Source of the DNA: H111-94 sp034436045
GTDB taxonomy: Bacteria > Chloroflexota > Ktedonobacteria > Ktedonobacterales > Ktedonobacteraceae
Assembly: GCA_034436045.1 (NCBI GenBank)
Contig: DAOTVZ010000088.1
Coordinates: 1 to 62,991, forward strand
DNA length: 62,991 nucleotides
Reading direction: 5' to 3'
Each line of letters opens with the position of its first letter. The first letter of the stretch is position 1. This document shows, piece by piece, positions 8,762-17,970 of the stretch. Under the pieces are notes generated by a model. That model was not told where the DNA came from. It saw only the letters and a list, made by a program, of their open reading frames with translations, and made no database searches. The position numbers and the translations under genes were made by a program.

Positions 8762-8787
8762 GAGACTCGCGCCTGGGCGCGAGTCTC
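8762..8787 (+). other. Intercistronic hairpin between binding protein and permeases
   Basis: GAGACTCGCGC (8762-8772) pairs perfectly with GCGCGAGTCTC (8777-8787) across a CTGG tetraloop. No T tract follows, so it is more likely an mRNA-stabilising or partial-termination element that lets the binding protein be made in excess over the permeases. Confidence 0.7.
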
Positions 8788-8809
8788 CCACCTCAGGAAG
8801 GCGGCAACC

Positions 8810-9778
8810 ATGTCTACTGAACCTATCCCAGAAGTTATGCCCAAAGTGATTGCAAGACCACATATACGGCACCGATGGCGGGTCATGTTTCATCAACGAC
8901 CTCTCTGGTTAATGTGGCCCAGCATGTTTTTGTTGATCGTGATCATCGGCATCCCCTTTCTCATCGCCTTCTATATTAGCTTCCTGAATCTCACGCAATA
9001 TACCCTGCGCAGTTGGTTGCATGCGCCCTGGGCCGGGCTTACCAACTACATCACGGCTCTCACCGCCGGCAATGTCGTGGGGACTTCCGCACTGGCTTCC
9101 CTGGGAGTCAGCATCTCCTTTTCGGTCTTGACCACGCTGCTCATCACCCCTATCGGGGTACTTGCAGCCCTGACCGTCAATACACAATATCGTGGGCGCA
9201 CCATCATTCGCGCCCTTTACCTGGTACCTTACGTCATTCCCACTTTTGTAACGGCGCTCGTCTGGCGCATGATGTTCCTCAACCGCACAGGTCTGGTGGA
9301 TCGCTTCCTCGCGGCTCTGCACCTGGCGAACGTAAACATGTACTGGCTGCTGGGGCCAAACAGCTTCTGGGCCATGGTCATCACCGACACCTGGGCCTCG
9401 TGGGCCTTCATCTATATCATGGTGCTGGCTGGCCTACAGTCCATCTCTCACGATCTGTATGAAGCAGCAGATATGGACGGAGCGAATGCCTGGCAGAAAC
9501 TCATTCACGTCGTCTTGCCACAACTGCGCCATATTCTTGGTCTGTCGCTCCTGCTTTCTACGCTCAACCACTTCAACAACTTTACCTTACCTTTCGTGAT
9601 GTTCGGTACGCCCCCGCCCGTGCAGGCCGATGTCTTGCCGCTCAATGTCTATGTCTCTTCGTTCCAACTGTTTAACTTTGGACTGGGCGGAGCCATGTCC
9701 ATCATCACGCTGATTATTATGCTCATTCCTGGTTTCCTGTATATCCGCACACTACGTCTCGGAGAGGTGAAAGTCTAA
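8810..9778 (+). CDS. Sugar ABC transporter permease, MalF/UgpA type
   Basis: 322 residues with about six membrane helices. The cytoplasmic EAA loop is present (YEAADMDGANAWQKLIHVVL, about 220-240), the site that docks the ATPase. The N-terminal tail is cytoplasmic and basic. It shares one base with the next permease gene (TAATG), so the two are translationally coupled and form the heterodimeric channel. No ATPase gene occurs in the operon; a shared MsiK/MalK-type ATPase from elsewhere is the usual solution. Confidence 0.92.
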   Translation: MSTEPIPEVMPKVIARPHIRHRWRVMFHQRPLWLMWPSMFLLIVIIGIPFLIAFYISFLNLTQYTLRSWLHAPWAGLTNYITALTAGNVVGTSALASLGVSISFSVLTTLLITPIGVLAALTVNTQYRGRTIIRALYLVPYVIPTFVTALVWRMMFLNRTGLVDRFLAALHLANVNMYWLLGPNSFWAMVITDTWASWAFIYIMVLAGLQSISHDLYEAADMDGANAWQKLIHVVLPQLRHILGLSLLLSTLNHFNNFTLPFVMFGTPPPVQADVLPLNVYVSSFQLFNFGLGGAMSIITLIIMLIPGFLYIRTLRLGEVKV

Positions 9779-10698
9779 TGAGCAGCACAAGTACCACCAT
9801 CAGCCAGTCAGCCACTAGCAGACCTGGGCCAGAAAAAAAACATCGCAATGCACAGGAGATTCTTCCCCCACCCTTGCGCATCGCCGTAACGGCTATCCTG
9901 GCGATCTTCATCCTGATTCCCATCGCCTACATGATTCTGCTCTCGGTGACGCCCGACACGGAGGTGGGCGGCGAGCAACTCATTCCCTCACACTGGGCTT
10001 TTGACAACTACATTAATATGTGGACCACCGTCAACCTCTTCCAGGGGCTACAAAATAGCCTGGTCGTTTCAGGGATCGCCAGCATCATCGCGGTCATCCT
10101 GGCGGTCGCGGCAGCCTATGTCATCACCAGGTTCACCTTTCGCGGGCGACTTACCTTCCTCTACTCGCTTATCGGTCTGCAAACGATCCCTGGCGTGATG
10201 CTGCTGCTTCCACTGTTCGTCGTCTTCGTCTCGATTCAAAGCGCCCTGCAAATTCAATTGGTTGGTACCTACACTGCTGTGATTATCACCTACCTGACCT
10301 TTGCGCTCCCCTTCGCCATCTGGCTGATGGTTTCGTACCTGGGCAGTATCCCGATTGACCTGGAGGAAGCAGCCCTGGTCGATGGAGCTACGCGCATCCA
10401 GGCATTGTGGCGCGTGATTGTTCCCCTGGCGCTACCCGGCATCGTTGTCGCCATCGTCTTCTCCTTCCTGACGGGCTGGAACGATGTACTCTTCGCCAGC
10501 GTGCTGACCTCGCCAACGACCAGGACGCTAGCCGTTCAATTACAAGTGTTTAGCGCGGCACAAGAGGGCGGCGCGCTACCGCTCTATGGCCAACTCATGG
10601 GCGCAGCCGTTGTCAGCGCGCTGCCGGTCGTCATCCTGTACATGATCTTCCAGCGCTATCTCATAGGAGGATTGACAGCAGGAGGTGTCAAAGGATAA
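9778..10698 (+). CDS. Sugar ABC transporter permease, MalG/UgpE type
   Basis: 306 residues with about six membrane helices and the EAA loop (LEEAALVDGATRIQALWRVI). It starts inside the stop codon of the preceding permease gene (ATG at 9778). Together with the 8810-9778 product it forms the membrane channel for the ligand bound by the 7370-8728 lipoprotein. The next gene begins 44 bp downstream. Confidence 0.92.
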   Translation: MSSTSTTISQSATSRPGPEKKHRNAQEILPPPLRIAVTAILAIFILIPIAYMILLSVTPDTEVGGEQLIPSHWAFDNYINMWTTVNLFQGLQNSLVVSGIASIIAVILAVAAAYVITRFTFRGRLTFLYSLIGLQTIPGVMLLLPLFVVFVSIQSALQIQLVGTYTAVIITYLTFALPFAIWLMVSYLGSIPIDLEEAALVDGATRIQALWRVIVPLALPGIVVAIVFSFLTGWNDVLFASVLTSPTTRTLAVQLQVFSAAQEGGALPLYGQLMGAAVVSALPVVILYMIFQRYLIGGLTAGGVKG

Positions 10699-10742
10699 AT
10701 AGCAATGATTACTAAACTTGTGACAAAGAGAGGGAGATAACT

Positions 10743-12569
10743 TTGGAATCCGATATGACTTCTAACGCTACCAGCGCGTTACAGCGACTTATAACAGAAG
10801 ACGTGATCAGCCATCTGCGCCAGGGCACCGGCATGATAGCTCAGCTTGGCTCAGAGAACGGCGATCTCAAGCTCGACTGGGTTGAGGGCATGGCACGCCT
10901 GCTCGCCAATGACACGCAACTCGAAGGCGTCGAACAAGATGCGCTAGCGCTCTGGCAGCGTGGAATCCGGCATATCATCTGGGCCGGCATGGGTGGCTCG
11001 GTTATCACAGTGCGCGTGCTGGTCGAACTCGGCTTTTGCACAGGCCGCAATAATGACATCGCCATCTATCCACTGGATAGCACCGACCCGGCAGCGCTAA
11101 ATGCTATCATTCGTCAGATAGCAGAGGCCAAAGATATCGCGCTCCCTGACGCGGAACTTCCGGTACCCTCAAACTGGATACGCGCTCTGCTGGCCGATGT
11201 GATGATGATTGGTGTCAGCATGGGCATGACTTCGGAAGAACCCATCACCCATCTCACCTGGTTCAGCGCCTTGCTTGAACAGGCAGGATTACCGGCAGCA
11301 GAGCATATCCTGGTCATGACGCTGCCCGGCTCCTATCTCGATCAGTTTGCGCAACAGCATAATGCGCCCCGCTGGTCGCTACAACTCGATGGCCGTAACG
11401 GCACGGGAGGACGAATGAGCGCTCCTACCACCCGCGTCTTCCTGCTGCCCGCCGCCCTCTATCTTACCCGCCTGACCGGAACCACCGGTCAGCTACGCCA
11501 GGTACTTCAGCAGGCATGGACGGACTACGACCTCGACCTCGCCACCCGGCATCCAGAACAGCATCCATTTGTGCGTATCGCTGCCATGCTCGCTGCGAAC
11601 AGTCAGCACGGCGCGTGTCGTCTGCTACTCAGTTTTCCGGCGGGCTGGGAACCGCTGCTCCAGTGGATTGAACAACTCATGGAAGAAAGTCTTGGCAAGG
11701 GGGGAAAAGGTATTGTGGTGTTTAGCGATCAGGCGCTTAACACACAGGCACCATGCTATAGCCGGGAAGGGACGCAGAAGGTTGCGGTGGTCACCAAAGA
11801 GCCAGCCGCTCCCCCGACCGAAGGTTATATTCTCACGCACCCGGCACTGGGTAGCGAAGCTTCACGCCGAAAACTGGCCGGACTGGCAACTCAATTTCTG
11901 GGTTGGCAACTCTGCATGGCCCTCTATGGCTATCTGAATGACATCACCTTTGCCGGGCAACCCGCCGTTGAAAACTACAAGGCCCGCGCCCGCGTCCTGC
12001 GTGAGCAGGCTAACCCCCTTAGCGCGCTCTCAGCATGGACTACCACCAGTATCGATGGCCCATTCGCCCTCTACGCGCCGACAGATACTGCGCCCCAGGC
12101 ATCAGCCGAGGCAACCTTTGCCCACGCACTGGTTCAGGCCGCTACATCAAACCAGGCCACCAGACGGCTCTCTTACCTTGATCTGACCTTCAACGGCAAT
12201 TTACCGGATGAATTGAATCAGTTGCTTACCAGCTATGCCACAACTATAGGAAACACAACTCTCGGTGTGCCGGTCAAAGTGCGGCGCGCGCCCGCCTCGT
12301 ATCACTCAACCGAGCAGAGCGAGATGGACGGCCCGCCTGCTTTTATCAGCCTGCGCATCCTTTTTCGCCAGCATGAGCCATGCCTGCTTGGCGACTATAA
12401 CGATGCCTTCTTGCTCGCGCAAGCAGTTAGCACCTGGCAGGCCATGATCGAACAGGGGCGCGCGTGTTTCCTGCTTATCGTCGATGGCAACACACAAGAA
12501 GCAATTCACCACTTACATAGATTTCTGAAAACTGTAACTACTATTCTACAGAAGGAGCTTCAACAGTGA
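10743..12569 (+). CDS. Phosphoglucose-isomerase-like protein (PGI part of the transaldolase/PGI fusion family)
   Basis: 608 residues. A sugar-isomerase (SIS) domain is shown by IWAGMGGSVITVRVL, PLDSTDP (PGI has LDNTDP) and GRMSAPTTRVFLLPAALYL. The C-terminal third resembles the end of bifunctional transaldolase/PGI proteins (SYHSTEQSEMDGPPAFISLR, where the family has LHSTGQ.HKGG), but there is no transaldolase domain. The lysine of that motif is replaced by Asp, so ordinary glucose-6-phosphate isomerisation is doubtful and another sugar phosphate may be used. The start is taken as TTG 10743, which has AGGGAG 6 bp upstream; Met at 10755 is the alternative. The end overlaps the next gene by 4 bp. 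Confidence 0.75.
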   Translation: MESDMTSNATSALQRLITEDVISHLRQGTGMIAQLGSENGDLKLDWVEGMARLLANDTQLEGVEQDALALWQRGIRHIIWAGMGGSVITVRVLVELGFCTGRNNDIAIYPLDSTDPAALNAIIRQIAEAKDIALPDAELPVPSNWIRALLADVMMIGVSMGMTSEEPITHLTWFSALLEQAGLPAAEHILVMTLPGSYLDQFAQQHNAPRWSLQLDGRNGTGGRMSAPTTRVFLLPAALYLTRLTGTTGQLRQVLQQAWTDYDLDLATRHPEQHPFVRIAAMLAANSQHGACRLLLSFPAGWEPLLQWIEQLMEESLGKGGKGIVVFSDQALNTQAPCYSREGTQKVAVVTKEPAAPPTEGYILTHPALGSEASRRKLAGLATQFLGWQLCMALYGYLNDITFAGQPAVENYKARARVLREQANPLSALSAWTTTSIDGPFALYAPTDTAPQASAEATFAHALVQAATSNQATRRLSYLDLTFNGNLPDELNQLLTSYATTIGNTTLGVPVKVRRAPASYHSTEQSEMDGPPAFISLRILFRQHEPCLLGDYNDAFLLAQAVSTWQAMIEQGRACFLLIVDGNTQEAIHHLHRFLKTVTTILQKELQQ

Positions 12570-13636
12570 CGGAGAAAATGCGCTTTGGCATTATCGGAGC
12601 AGGTGTTATCGGCCCAACACATGCGAAAGCCATTAGTTCTTTACCCGACGCGGAGCTTGTCGCGGTGACCGACATCATACCAGAACTGGCACATAAACTG
12701 GCCGATACTTACCACGCACGGGCCTATACCGACATTCAGGAAATGCTCGATAAAGAACAACTGGATGTTGTTACCGTCTGTACACCGAGCGGCATGCATG
12801 GTGAACATGCCTGCATGGTCATGCGCTCCGGGCGACACGTCATCGTCGAGAAGCCGATGGAGATACGGCGCGAGGCGATGGATGAGATGCTGCGTGTGCA
12901 GGCGGAACACAAAGTCAAGCTGGCCGTTATCAGCCAGCACCGCTTTGACGCTGCCACTCAGCAGGTACACCAGTTGCTTGAAGAAAAAGCCTTTGGCCGA
13001 CTGGTGATGGGCAACGCGCTCATTCCCTGGTGGCGCTCACAAAAATACTACGATAGCGGGGCATGGCGCGGCACGTGGGCGCTTGATGGCGGTGGCGTCC
13101 TCATCAACCAGTCTATTCACACCATAGATGTGCTACAATGGCTGATGGGCCGCGTTGAGAGTCTCTTCGCCTATACCGACACGCTGGTACATCGCATGGA
13201 AACTGAGGATGTCGGCGTTGCCGTATTGCGCTTCACTAATGGCGCGCTTGGCACCATTGCCGCTACGACGGGGGCCTACCCCGGCACCGGCACGCGCGTC
13301 GAAATCTATGGCGACAAAGGCACCGCCATTATTGAAGCCGACGAGTTGAGTTACTTGCACCTGGCCCGCGATGATAAAGAAGAGGTGGGAGCTTATGGCG
13401 CTGGCAGCAAGGCCGCTAAAGCGGAGAAAATCGCCAGAGCCGAAGAAACCTCTGCCGCCAGCGACCCGGCTGCACTTTCGTACAAGAGCCATGCTCTGCA
13501 AATCGCCGATATGATCCGCGCCATCCGCGAAAATGGTACACCGCTTGTCGATGGCTACGCCGCCCGCCATCCAGTAGACATCATTCTTAGCATCTATGAA
13601 TCGGCGCGCACAGGAAAAGAGGTCAGGCTATCATGA
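12566..13636 (+). CDS. Gfo/Idh/MocA-family NAD(P)-dependent oxidoreductase
   Basis: 356 residues. The Rossmann motif FGIIGAGVIGPTHAKAI is at the N-terminus, EKPMEI carries the conserved catalytic-region Lys, and SIHTIDVLQWLMG matches the family's HxxD. These enzymes oxidise or reduce a sugar hydroxyl, often at C3 or C1. The start is GTG 12566, overlapping the previous stop as GTGA, with AAGGAG 9 bp before it. A 4-bp ATGA overlap couples it to the next epimerase gene, so the two probably act on the same keto-sugar intermediate. Confidence 0.92.
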   Translation: MTEKMRFGIIGAGVIGPTHAKAISSLPDAELVAVTDIIPELAHKLADTYHARAYTDIQEMLDKEQLDVVTVCTPSGMHGEHACMVMRSGRHVIVEKPMEIRREAMDEMLRVQAEHKVKLAVISQHRFDAATQQVHQLLEEKAFGRLVMGNALIPWWRSQKYYDSGAWRGTWALDGGGVLINQSIHTIDVLQWLMGRVESLFAYTDTLVHRMETEDVGVAVLRFTNGALGTIAATTGAYPGTGTRVEIYGDKGTAIIEADELSYLHLARDDKEEVGAYGAGSKAAKAEKIARAEETSAASDPAALSYKSHALQIADMIRAIRENGTPLVDGYAARHPVDIILSIYESARTGKEVRLS

Positions 13637-14466
13637 TCCATCTTTCTGCCTTCGCCGACGAAATCTCGCCCGATTTGAACGAACAGATTGCCGTATTACA
13701 AGGTGAGCATATTCACTATATCGACTTACGTGGCATCTGGGGCACCAATATTCTCGATTTGAGCGACGAACAGGTGCGAGAGAGCAAGCAAATGCTGGAT
13801 GAACATGGCATCAAGGTCGCCGCCATCGCCTCGCCGCTCGGCAAAGTTCCTATCGACACACCGTTTGAGGAGTATCTCAAACGGGTCGAACGCGCGATTG
13901 AACTGGCTCACGTCTACCAATCATCGTTCATCCGCATCTTCTCATTCTATCCGCCCGCCGCCGCCCCTACACAGGCTCCCGAAGTCTGGCGTGAAGAGGT
14001 TATTCGACGACTCAAGGAGATGACGAGCCGCGCCGCCGAGGCCAACGTCATCCTGCTGCACGAGAATGAGAAAGAGATTTACGGCGATACCATCGCGCGC
14101 TGCGTCGATCTGCACCAGCAGATTACCGATCCGCATTTCAGGGCCGCATTCGACACCGCCAATTTCATCCAGTGTCAGCAAACGCCCTACCCCGACGGCT
14201 ACGATGCGCTACGCCCCTGGATCACCTATGTGCATGTGAAGGATGCGCTAGCCAATGGCAGTGTAGTACCGGCAGGTGAGGGCCTCTCGCACTGGCCCGA
14301 CCTGCTGCAACGTCTACGCCAGGACGGTTACGATGGCTTCTTCGCGCTTGAGCCACACCTCGCTAGTGCGGAACGCTATCGCGGTTTCAGCGGGCCAGAA
14401 CTCTTTCGGCGCGCGTCCCAGGCGTTCCAGAGACTTTTGCAACAGATGTCGTGGGAATACGCTTAA
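13633..14466 (+). CDS. Sugar phosphate isomerase/epimerase (TIM barrel)
   Basis: 277 residues, with xylose-isomerase-like barrel motifs and metal-ligand candidates in ILLHENEKEIYGD, RAAFDTANF, YVHVKDA and FFALEPHL. Its start overlaps the Gfo/Idh/MocA stop by 4 bp. It is the last gene of the operon; behind it only a truncated acetyltransferase start remains. Together with the oxidoreductase it may perform oxidation followed by epimerisation or cleavage of a sugar. Confidence 0.88.
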   Translation: MIHLSAFADEISPDLNEQIAVLQGEHIHYIDLRGIWGTNILDLSDEQVRESKQMLDEHGIKVAAIASPLGKVPIDTPFEEYLKRVERAIELAHVYQSSFIRIFSFYPPAAAPTQAPEVWREEVIRRLKEMTSRAAEANVILLHENEKEIYGDTIARCVDLHQQITDPHFRAAFDTANFIQCQQTPYPDGYDALRPWITYVHVKDALANGSVVPAGEGLSHWPDLLQRLRQDGYDGFFALEPHLASAERYRGFSGPELFRRASQAFQRLLQQMSWEYA

Positions 14467-14475
14467 AAGCTTCGT

Positions 14476-14619
14476 ATGCACATCGATCTTGTTAGCCTGA
14501 CTCCTGAGAATCTCGCCGCTACCGGCGAGGTTCTCAAGGCCACCTATAACGTTCCAAACAGTCGAGAAGAAACGTTGCGCCGCTATCTGGCATTGCAACC
14601 AGAGAGCTTCTGTCAGTAG
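14476..14619 (+). pseudogene. N-terminal remnant of a GNAT acetyltransferase
   Basis: A 47-residue frame starting 9 bp after the operon. Its sequence (LTPENLAATGEVLKATYN, then RRYLALQPESF) looks like the first strand-helix unit of GNAT acetyltransferases, which then stops at TAG 14617. No continuation was found in the other frames before acoX ends at 14705. The codons at about 14504-14533 also form a hairpin. I read it as a decayed gene; a tiny real protein cannot be excluded. Confidence 0.45.
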
Positions 14620-14704
14620 CGCACGCTGAGCCACAGGCGGAGCGTCGGCCCGTGCCACGCGGTCGCCGCAGCACAATTTATAGGCAGATTAGCCTGGGTC
14701 CGGG

Positions 14705-15682
14705 CTAAATTTCTCGCGCACAGGCCCGCAGTGTCTGGCGTACATCAATCACCCAGGGACCATTGCTGCTGAGTTCAACTTCAAGCTGATCGTCGGGGCC
14801 TGCACTCATGTCGCGTTCGCCATCGAAGGCGATAGTCATGTGACGTGCAAGCTGGAGCCGGATGCGCTCGCCCGACAGAAGTTCCTGCACATATTCAACG
14901 GTCGTAGTAGCAAAGAGGCCGGGGCCGATGGCGGCTTTCACCTTTCGTCCAGAGGGGCCAAAAACGAGATGCAATCCCTGCGGCTCGTGTGCCTCTAGCG
15001 GTCGGATCATCCCCCCAATGGCCGAAAGGCCAATGCTCCAGGGGTGCGCCCGCGTGAGAAAAAGCTGGCTCAAGCGGTCGATATCCCAGATAGCGCGCGT
15101 TCCGATCACATTGTCGCTGGAAACGGCCAGATCGATCAGCGCCAGGTCGGTCTGCACCTCCTGTCGGTAGAGATATAAGACTTTGGCTTGCCAGCAGGCC
15201 TGTTCGCGCGTGACGTGCCCCATCGCCAGCATGCCCGCTGCCAGGCCAGCCGTTGTCCCTTCCTGAAATTCGGGAAATACATTATTAGTACCGGTCGAAA
15301 TCGGCAATACGGGCACACGCCCCCCACAGCCCTTGAAAACCGCGCGGTTGGTACCATCGCCGCCAAGCGTGATAATGCAGCGTACCCCCTGCTCAGCCAT
15401 CAACGCTGCCGCGCGCGTCGAATCCTCCTGGCGCGCATGAATATCCATTGCCAGCACATCAGCACGCAACGTCGTTTCGCCAAGCGCCTCTAGCGCGCCA
15501 TAGCCGATACCAAGTGGTTCGGGCATAAACAATACGTGATCGACACCTGCCGCCTCCAGGCCACGCAAGAGGCGGCGCACAATGGCAATCTTCTCCTGAT
15601 TTGACACCACCCAGCCTTGCGCAACGATACGCCGAATATCCTTGCCACTGGCCGGATTAGCAATAATTCCTACTGTCGCCAT
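14705..15682 (-). CDS. acoX: AcoX-like ATP-NAD kinase family protein
   Basis: 325 residues. It has VGIIANPASGKD at the N-terminus and the NAD-kinase-type glycine motif LGGDGTNR. AcoX proteins are NAD-kinase-like and typically sit in acetoin operons; their exact role is not settled. Here it is the last gene of acoA-acoB-acoC-acoX, 22 bp after acoC, which supports the name more than the sequence alone. Soluble, cytoplasmic. Confidence 0.85.
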   Translation of the reverse strand: MATVGIIANPASGKDIRRIVAQGWVVSNQEKIAIVRRLLRGLEAAGVDHVLFMPEPLGIGYGALEALGETTLRADVLAMDIHARQEDSTRAAALMAEQGVRCIITLGGDGTNRAVFKGCGGRVPVLPISTGTNNVFPEFQEGTTAGLAAGMLAMGHVTREQACWQAKVLYLYRQEVQTDLALIDLAVSSDNVIGTRAIWDIDRLSQLFLTRAHPWSIGLSAIGGMIRPLEAHEPQGLHLVFGPSGRKVKAAIGPGLFATTTVEYVQELLSGERIRLQLARHMTIAFDGERDMSAGPDDQLEVELSSNGPWVIDVRQTLRACAREI

Positions 15683-15704
15683 GAACCCGCTTTCGTTGCT
15701 ACAC

Positions 15705-16787
15705 TCACGTCTGCTTCTCCCTCACCGCCTGCACCAGTTCGGCCAGCAGTTGAGTAACGGCCCCCGCTTGCTCGACCGGTGTAGCATGGGCACTGGCAGG
15801 AAGCATATGGAACGTTGAGCCAGCGATACCCTCGGCCAACTCCTGTGCCAATGATGGCGGTGTAAGTTCATCCTGCTCTCCCACGATAATCACTGTTGGG
15901 CATTGGATGGCGGCAAGTCGCGGGCGCAGGTCAACCTTCGCCACCATACGAGCTGCGGCGGCAATACTGGCGGCATCGCAGGCCAGCATCCCCTTCCGAA
16001 TCGTCGCTACGATTTTGGGATTGGCCTCCATAAATTGCGGTGTGAAACTGAGCTTGAGCAATTGATCGACAATAGCTCCCATGCCATTAAAGCTGGCACT
16101 GCTGGCCATCTCAAAAAAAAGATTGCGCGTTTCTTGCGGGAAGGTAGCCGTCGTATCAAGCAGAGCCAGACCAGCTACCATTGTCGGAGTCGAAGCTGCC
16201 AGTTCCATTGCCACCATGCCGCCAAGCGAATGCCCGGCCAGCACAGCGCGTTGAATATTGAGCGCCGTGAGCAATCCCTTGAGATCGCCCACATGTTTAG
16301 CGATAGTGTGCGCACCTACCGGTTTATCGGAGACCCCATGTCCACGCAGATCGTAGCTAATAACCTCGATATCGGCAAGCTGGCTCTGCTCCAGGGCGGC
16401 CCACAGGCTCATACTGCTGGCCAGTCCATGCAACAGCACCAGTGGATACCCACTGCCGCTGCGTTGTACTGCCAGCGTGATGCCATTCGCAGTAATCTTC
16501 TCTAAAGCGCCGCCTTCCGCGCTCGCGCTCGATGTACTTACCGCCTGCTCGCCCCCCTCGGTGACGGCGATGGTACCCAATATCGCGCCAACCCCCAGTT
16601 CTTCTCCCTCTTGCGCAATAATTGTTAAAATACCGGTAGCCCCTGCTTCAATTTCATTATTCAGTTTATCAGTTTCTACCTCACAAATCGGCTCACCCGT
16701 GCGCACCAGTTCGCCGTTCTGCTTGTTCCAACGCACTACTTTGCCAGAAGTCATTGTCATGCCCAGTTTTGGCATAATCACATCCAT
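15705..16787 (-). CDS. acoC: Acetoin dehydrogenase E2 component: lipoyl domain fused to alpha/beta hydrolase
   Basis: 360 residues from ATG 16787, which has AAGGAG 8 bp upstream; the frame extends 16 codons further but without support. Residues 1-75 are a biotinyl/lipoyl domain with Lys41 in EVETDKLNNE. A linker follows, then an alpha/beta-hydrolase fold with VLLHGLASSMSLW and nucleophile Ser187 in AGHSLGG, with Asp in GEQDELTPP and His near the end. This lipoyl-plus-hydrolase layout is the known AcoC form. It receives the acetyl group from E1 (AcoA/AcoB) and passes it to CoA. Confidence 0.9.
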   Translation of the reverse strand: MDVIMPKLGMTMTSGKVVRWNKQNGELVRTGEPICEVETDKLNNEIEAGATGILTIIAQEGEELGVGAILGTIAVTEGGEQAVSTSSASAEGGALEKITANGITLAVQRSGSGYPLVLLHGLASSMSLWAALEQSQLADIEVISYDLRGHGVSDKPVGAHTIAKHVGDLKGLLTALNIQRAVLAGHSLGGMVAMELAASTPTMVAGLALLDTTATFPQETRNLFFEMASSASFNGMGAIVDQLLKLSFTPQFMEANPKIVATIRKGMLACDAASIAAAARMVAKVDLRPRLAAIQCPTVIIVGEQDELTPPSLAQELAEGIAGSTFHMLPASAHATPVEQAGAVTQLLAELVQAVREKQT

Positions 16788-16861
16788 ACCCGCTTCTCCT
16801 TTATAGCGTGTCATGAGACCCGGCAAGGGCCTCACACTATATGTATCGCACGCTGGGGAGC

Positions 16862-16897
16862 CGCGAGAGGCATGAAGAACAGCTCACGCCTCCCGCG
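16862..16897 (-). other. Intercistronic hairpin acoB/acoC
   Basis: CGCGAGAGGC (16862-16871) pairs with GCCTCCCGCG (16888-16897) in 9 of 10 positions, in the gap between acoB and acoC. It has no T tract and may be an mRNA processing or stability element. Confidence 0.4.
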
Positions 16898-16908
16898 ACA
16901 GGCGCAGA

Positions 16909-17940
16909 TTAGCGTCCACAAGCCTTACGGGCCGCGTTCGCTATCTTTTGCGGATCGGGGAGATAGGCATCTTCCAGCACGGGGCTAAACGGTACCGGCG
17001 AGTGCGGCGGTGTCACCAGTTCGACAGGCGCACGCAACGACTGGAAACCCTTGCTGGCAACGATACCGGCGATATGGGTTGCCAGACCACAGATAGGATT
17101 GGATTCGTCCGCTACCACCAGGCGTCCCGTTTTCGCCACCGATTGCAGAATCGTTGTCTCATCCAGCGGCGAAATGGTGCGCAAGTCAATCACCTCGGCA
17201 TCAATACCTTCTTGCGCCAGTTCGTCGGCGGCGGTGAGAGCGTGGCGAGCCGTCATGCTCACGCCGACCAGCGTAACATCCTTGCCCTCGCGTGTCACAG
17301 CCGCTTTGCCGATAGGCACGACGTATTCGCCCTCCGGCATCTCGCCCTTCAGTTGGTACATGGCAATATGCTCACACACGATGACCGGGTTGCCGTCGCG
17401 CAACGCCGCCGTCAACAGGCCCTTAGCATCGGCGGGATTAGAAGCTGCGACCACTTTCAGGCCAGGGATATGTGCGAAGATAGGATAGAGAACCATCGAG
17501 TGCTGGGCCGCCGCGCGGAAACCACCACCAATAATGGTGCGAATGACCACAGGAATAGAGGCTTTCCCACCAAACATGTAGCGTATCTTCGAGCCTTGAT
17601 TAAGCAGCGTGTCCATGCAACTGCCAATAAAGCTACAGAACATCAGTTCCGCGATGGGCACCAGACCGGTCGCCGCCGCTCCGACGGCTGCGCCGATGAA
17701 GGCTGACTCCGAAATTGGTGTATCGCGTACACGCTCGCGCCCAAATTCCTGCACCAACCCTTTGGTGACACCCATCACACCGCCCCAGGCTTCATCATCT
17801 TCCAGATGTTCCAGCGTCGCGCCGCCCGCGACATCTTCGCCCATTAGAATCACACGTGGATTGCGGCGCATCTCCAGGCGTATGGCTTCATTAATCGCTT
17901 CGGCTACCGTCACGACGCGGGTTTTCATCTCAACGGCCAT
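16909..17940 (-). CDS. acoB: Acetoin dehydrogenase E1 component, beta subunit
   Basis: 343 residues of the transketolase-like pyrimidine and C-terminal domains of 2-oxoacid/acetoin dehydrogenases (RVILMGEDVAGGA, TPISESAFIGAAVG, EVIDLRTISPLDE). With AcoA it forms the thiamine-diphosphate-dependent enzyme that cleaves acetoin into acetaldehyde and an enzyme-bound acetyl unit. AAAGGAG lies just before the ATG. It starts 30 bp after the end of acoA. The acetoin rather than pyruvate assignment rests on neighbours acoC and acoX and on the single-gene E1 subunits. Confidence 0.9.
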   Translation of the reverse strand: MAVEMKTRVVTVAEAINEAIRLEMRRNPRVILMGEDVAGGATLEHLEDDEAWGGVMGVTKGLVQEFGRERVRDTPISESAFIGAAVGAAATGLVPIAELMFCSFIGSCMDTLLNQGSKIRYMFGGKASIPVVIRTIIGGGFRAAAQHSMVLYPIFAHIPGLKVVAASNPADAKGLLTAALRDGNPVIVCEHIAMYQLKGEMPEGEYVVPIGKAAVTREGKDVTLVGVSMTARHALTAADELAQEGIDAEVIDLRTISPLDETTILQSVAKTGRLVVADESNPICGLATHIAGIVASKGFQSLRAPVELVTPPHSPVPFSPVLEDAYLPDPQKIANAARKACGR

Positions 17941-17970
17941 GAGTTTACTCCTTTCTACAGTGAAATGTCA

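Noticed and set aside
14504..14533. Terminator at the end of the catabolic operon
   Set aside because: The GAGAATCTCGCCG/CGGCGAGGTTCTC hairpin lies inside the GNAT-like frame and has no T tract, so it may only reflect codon content.
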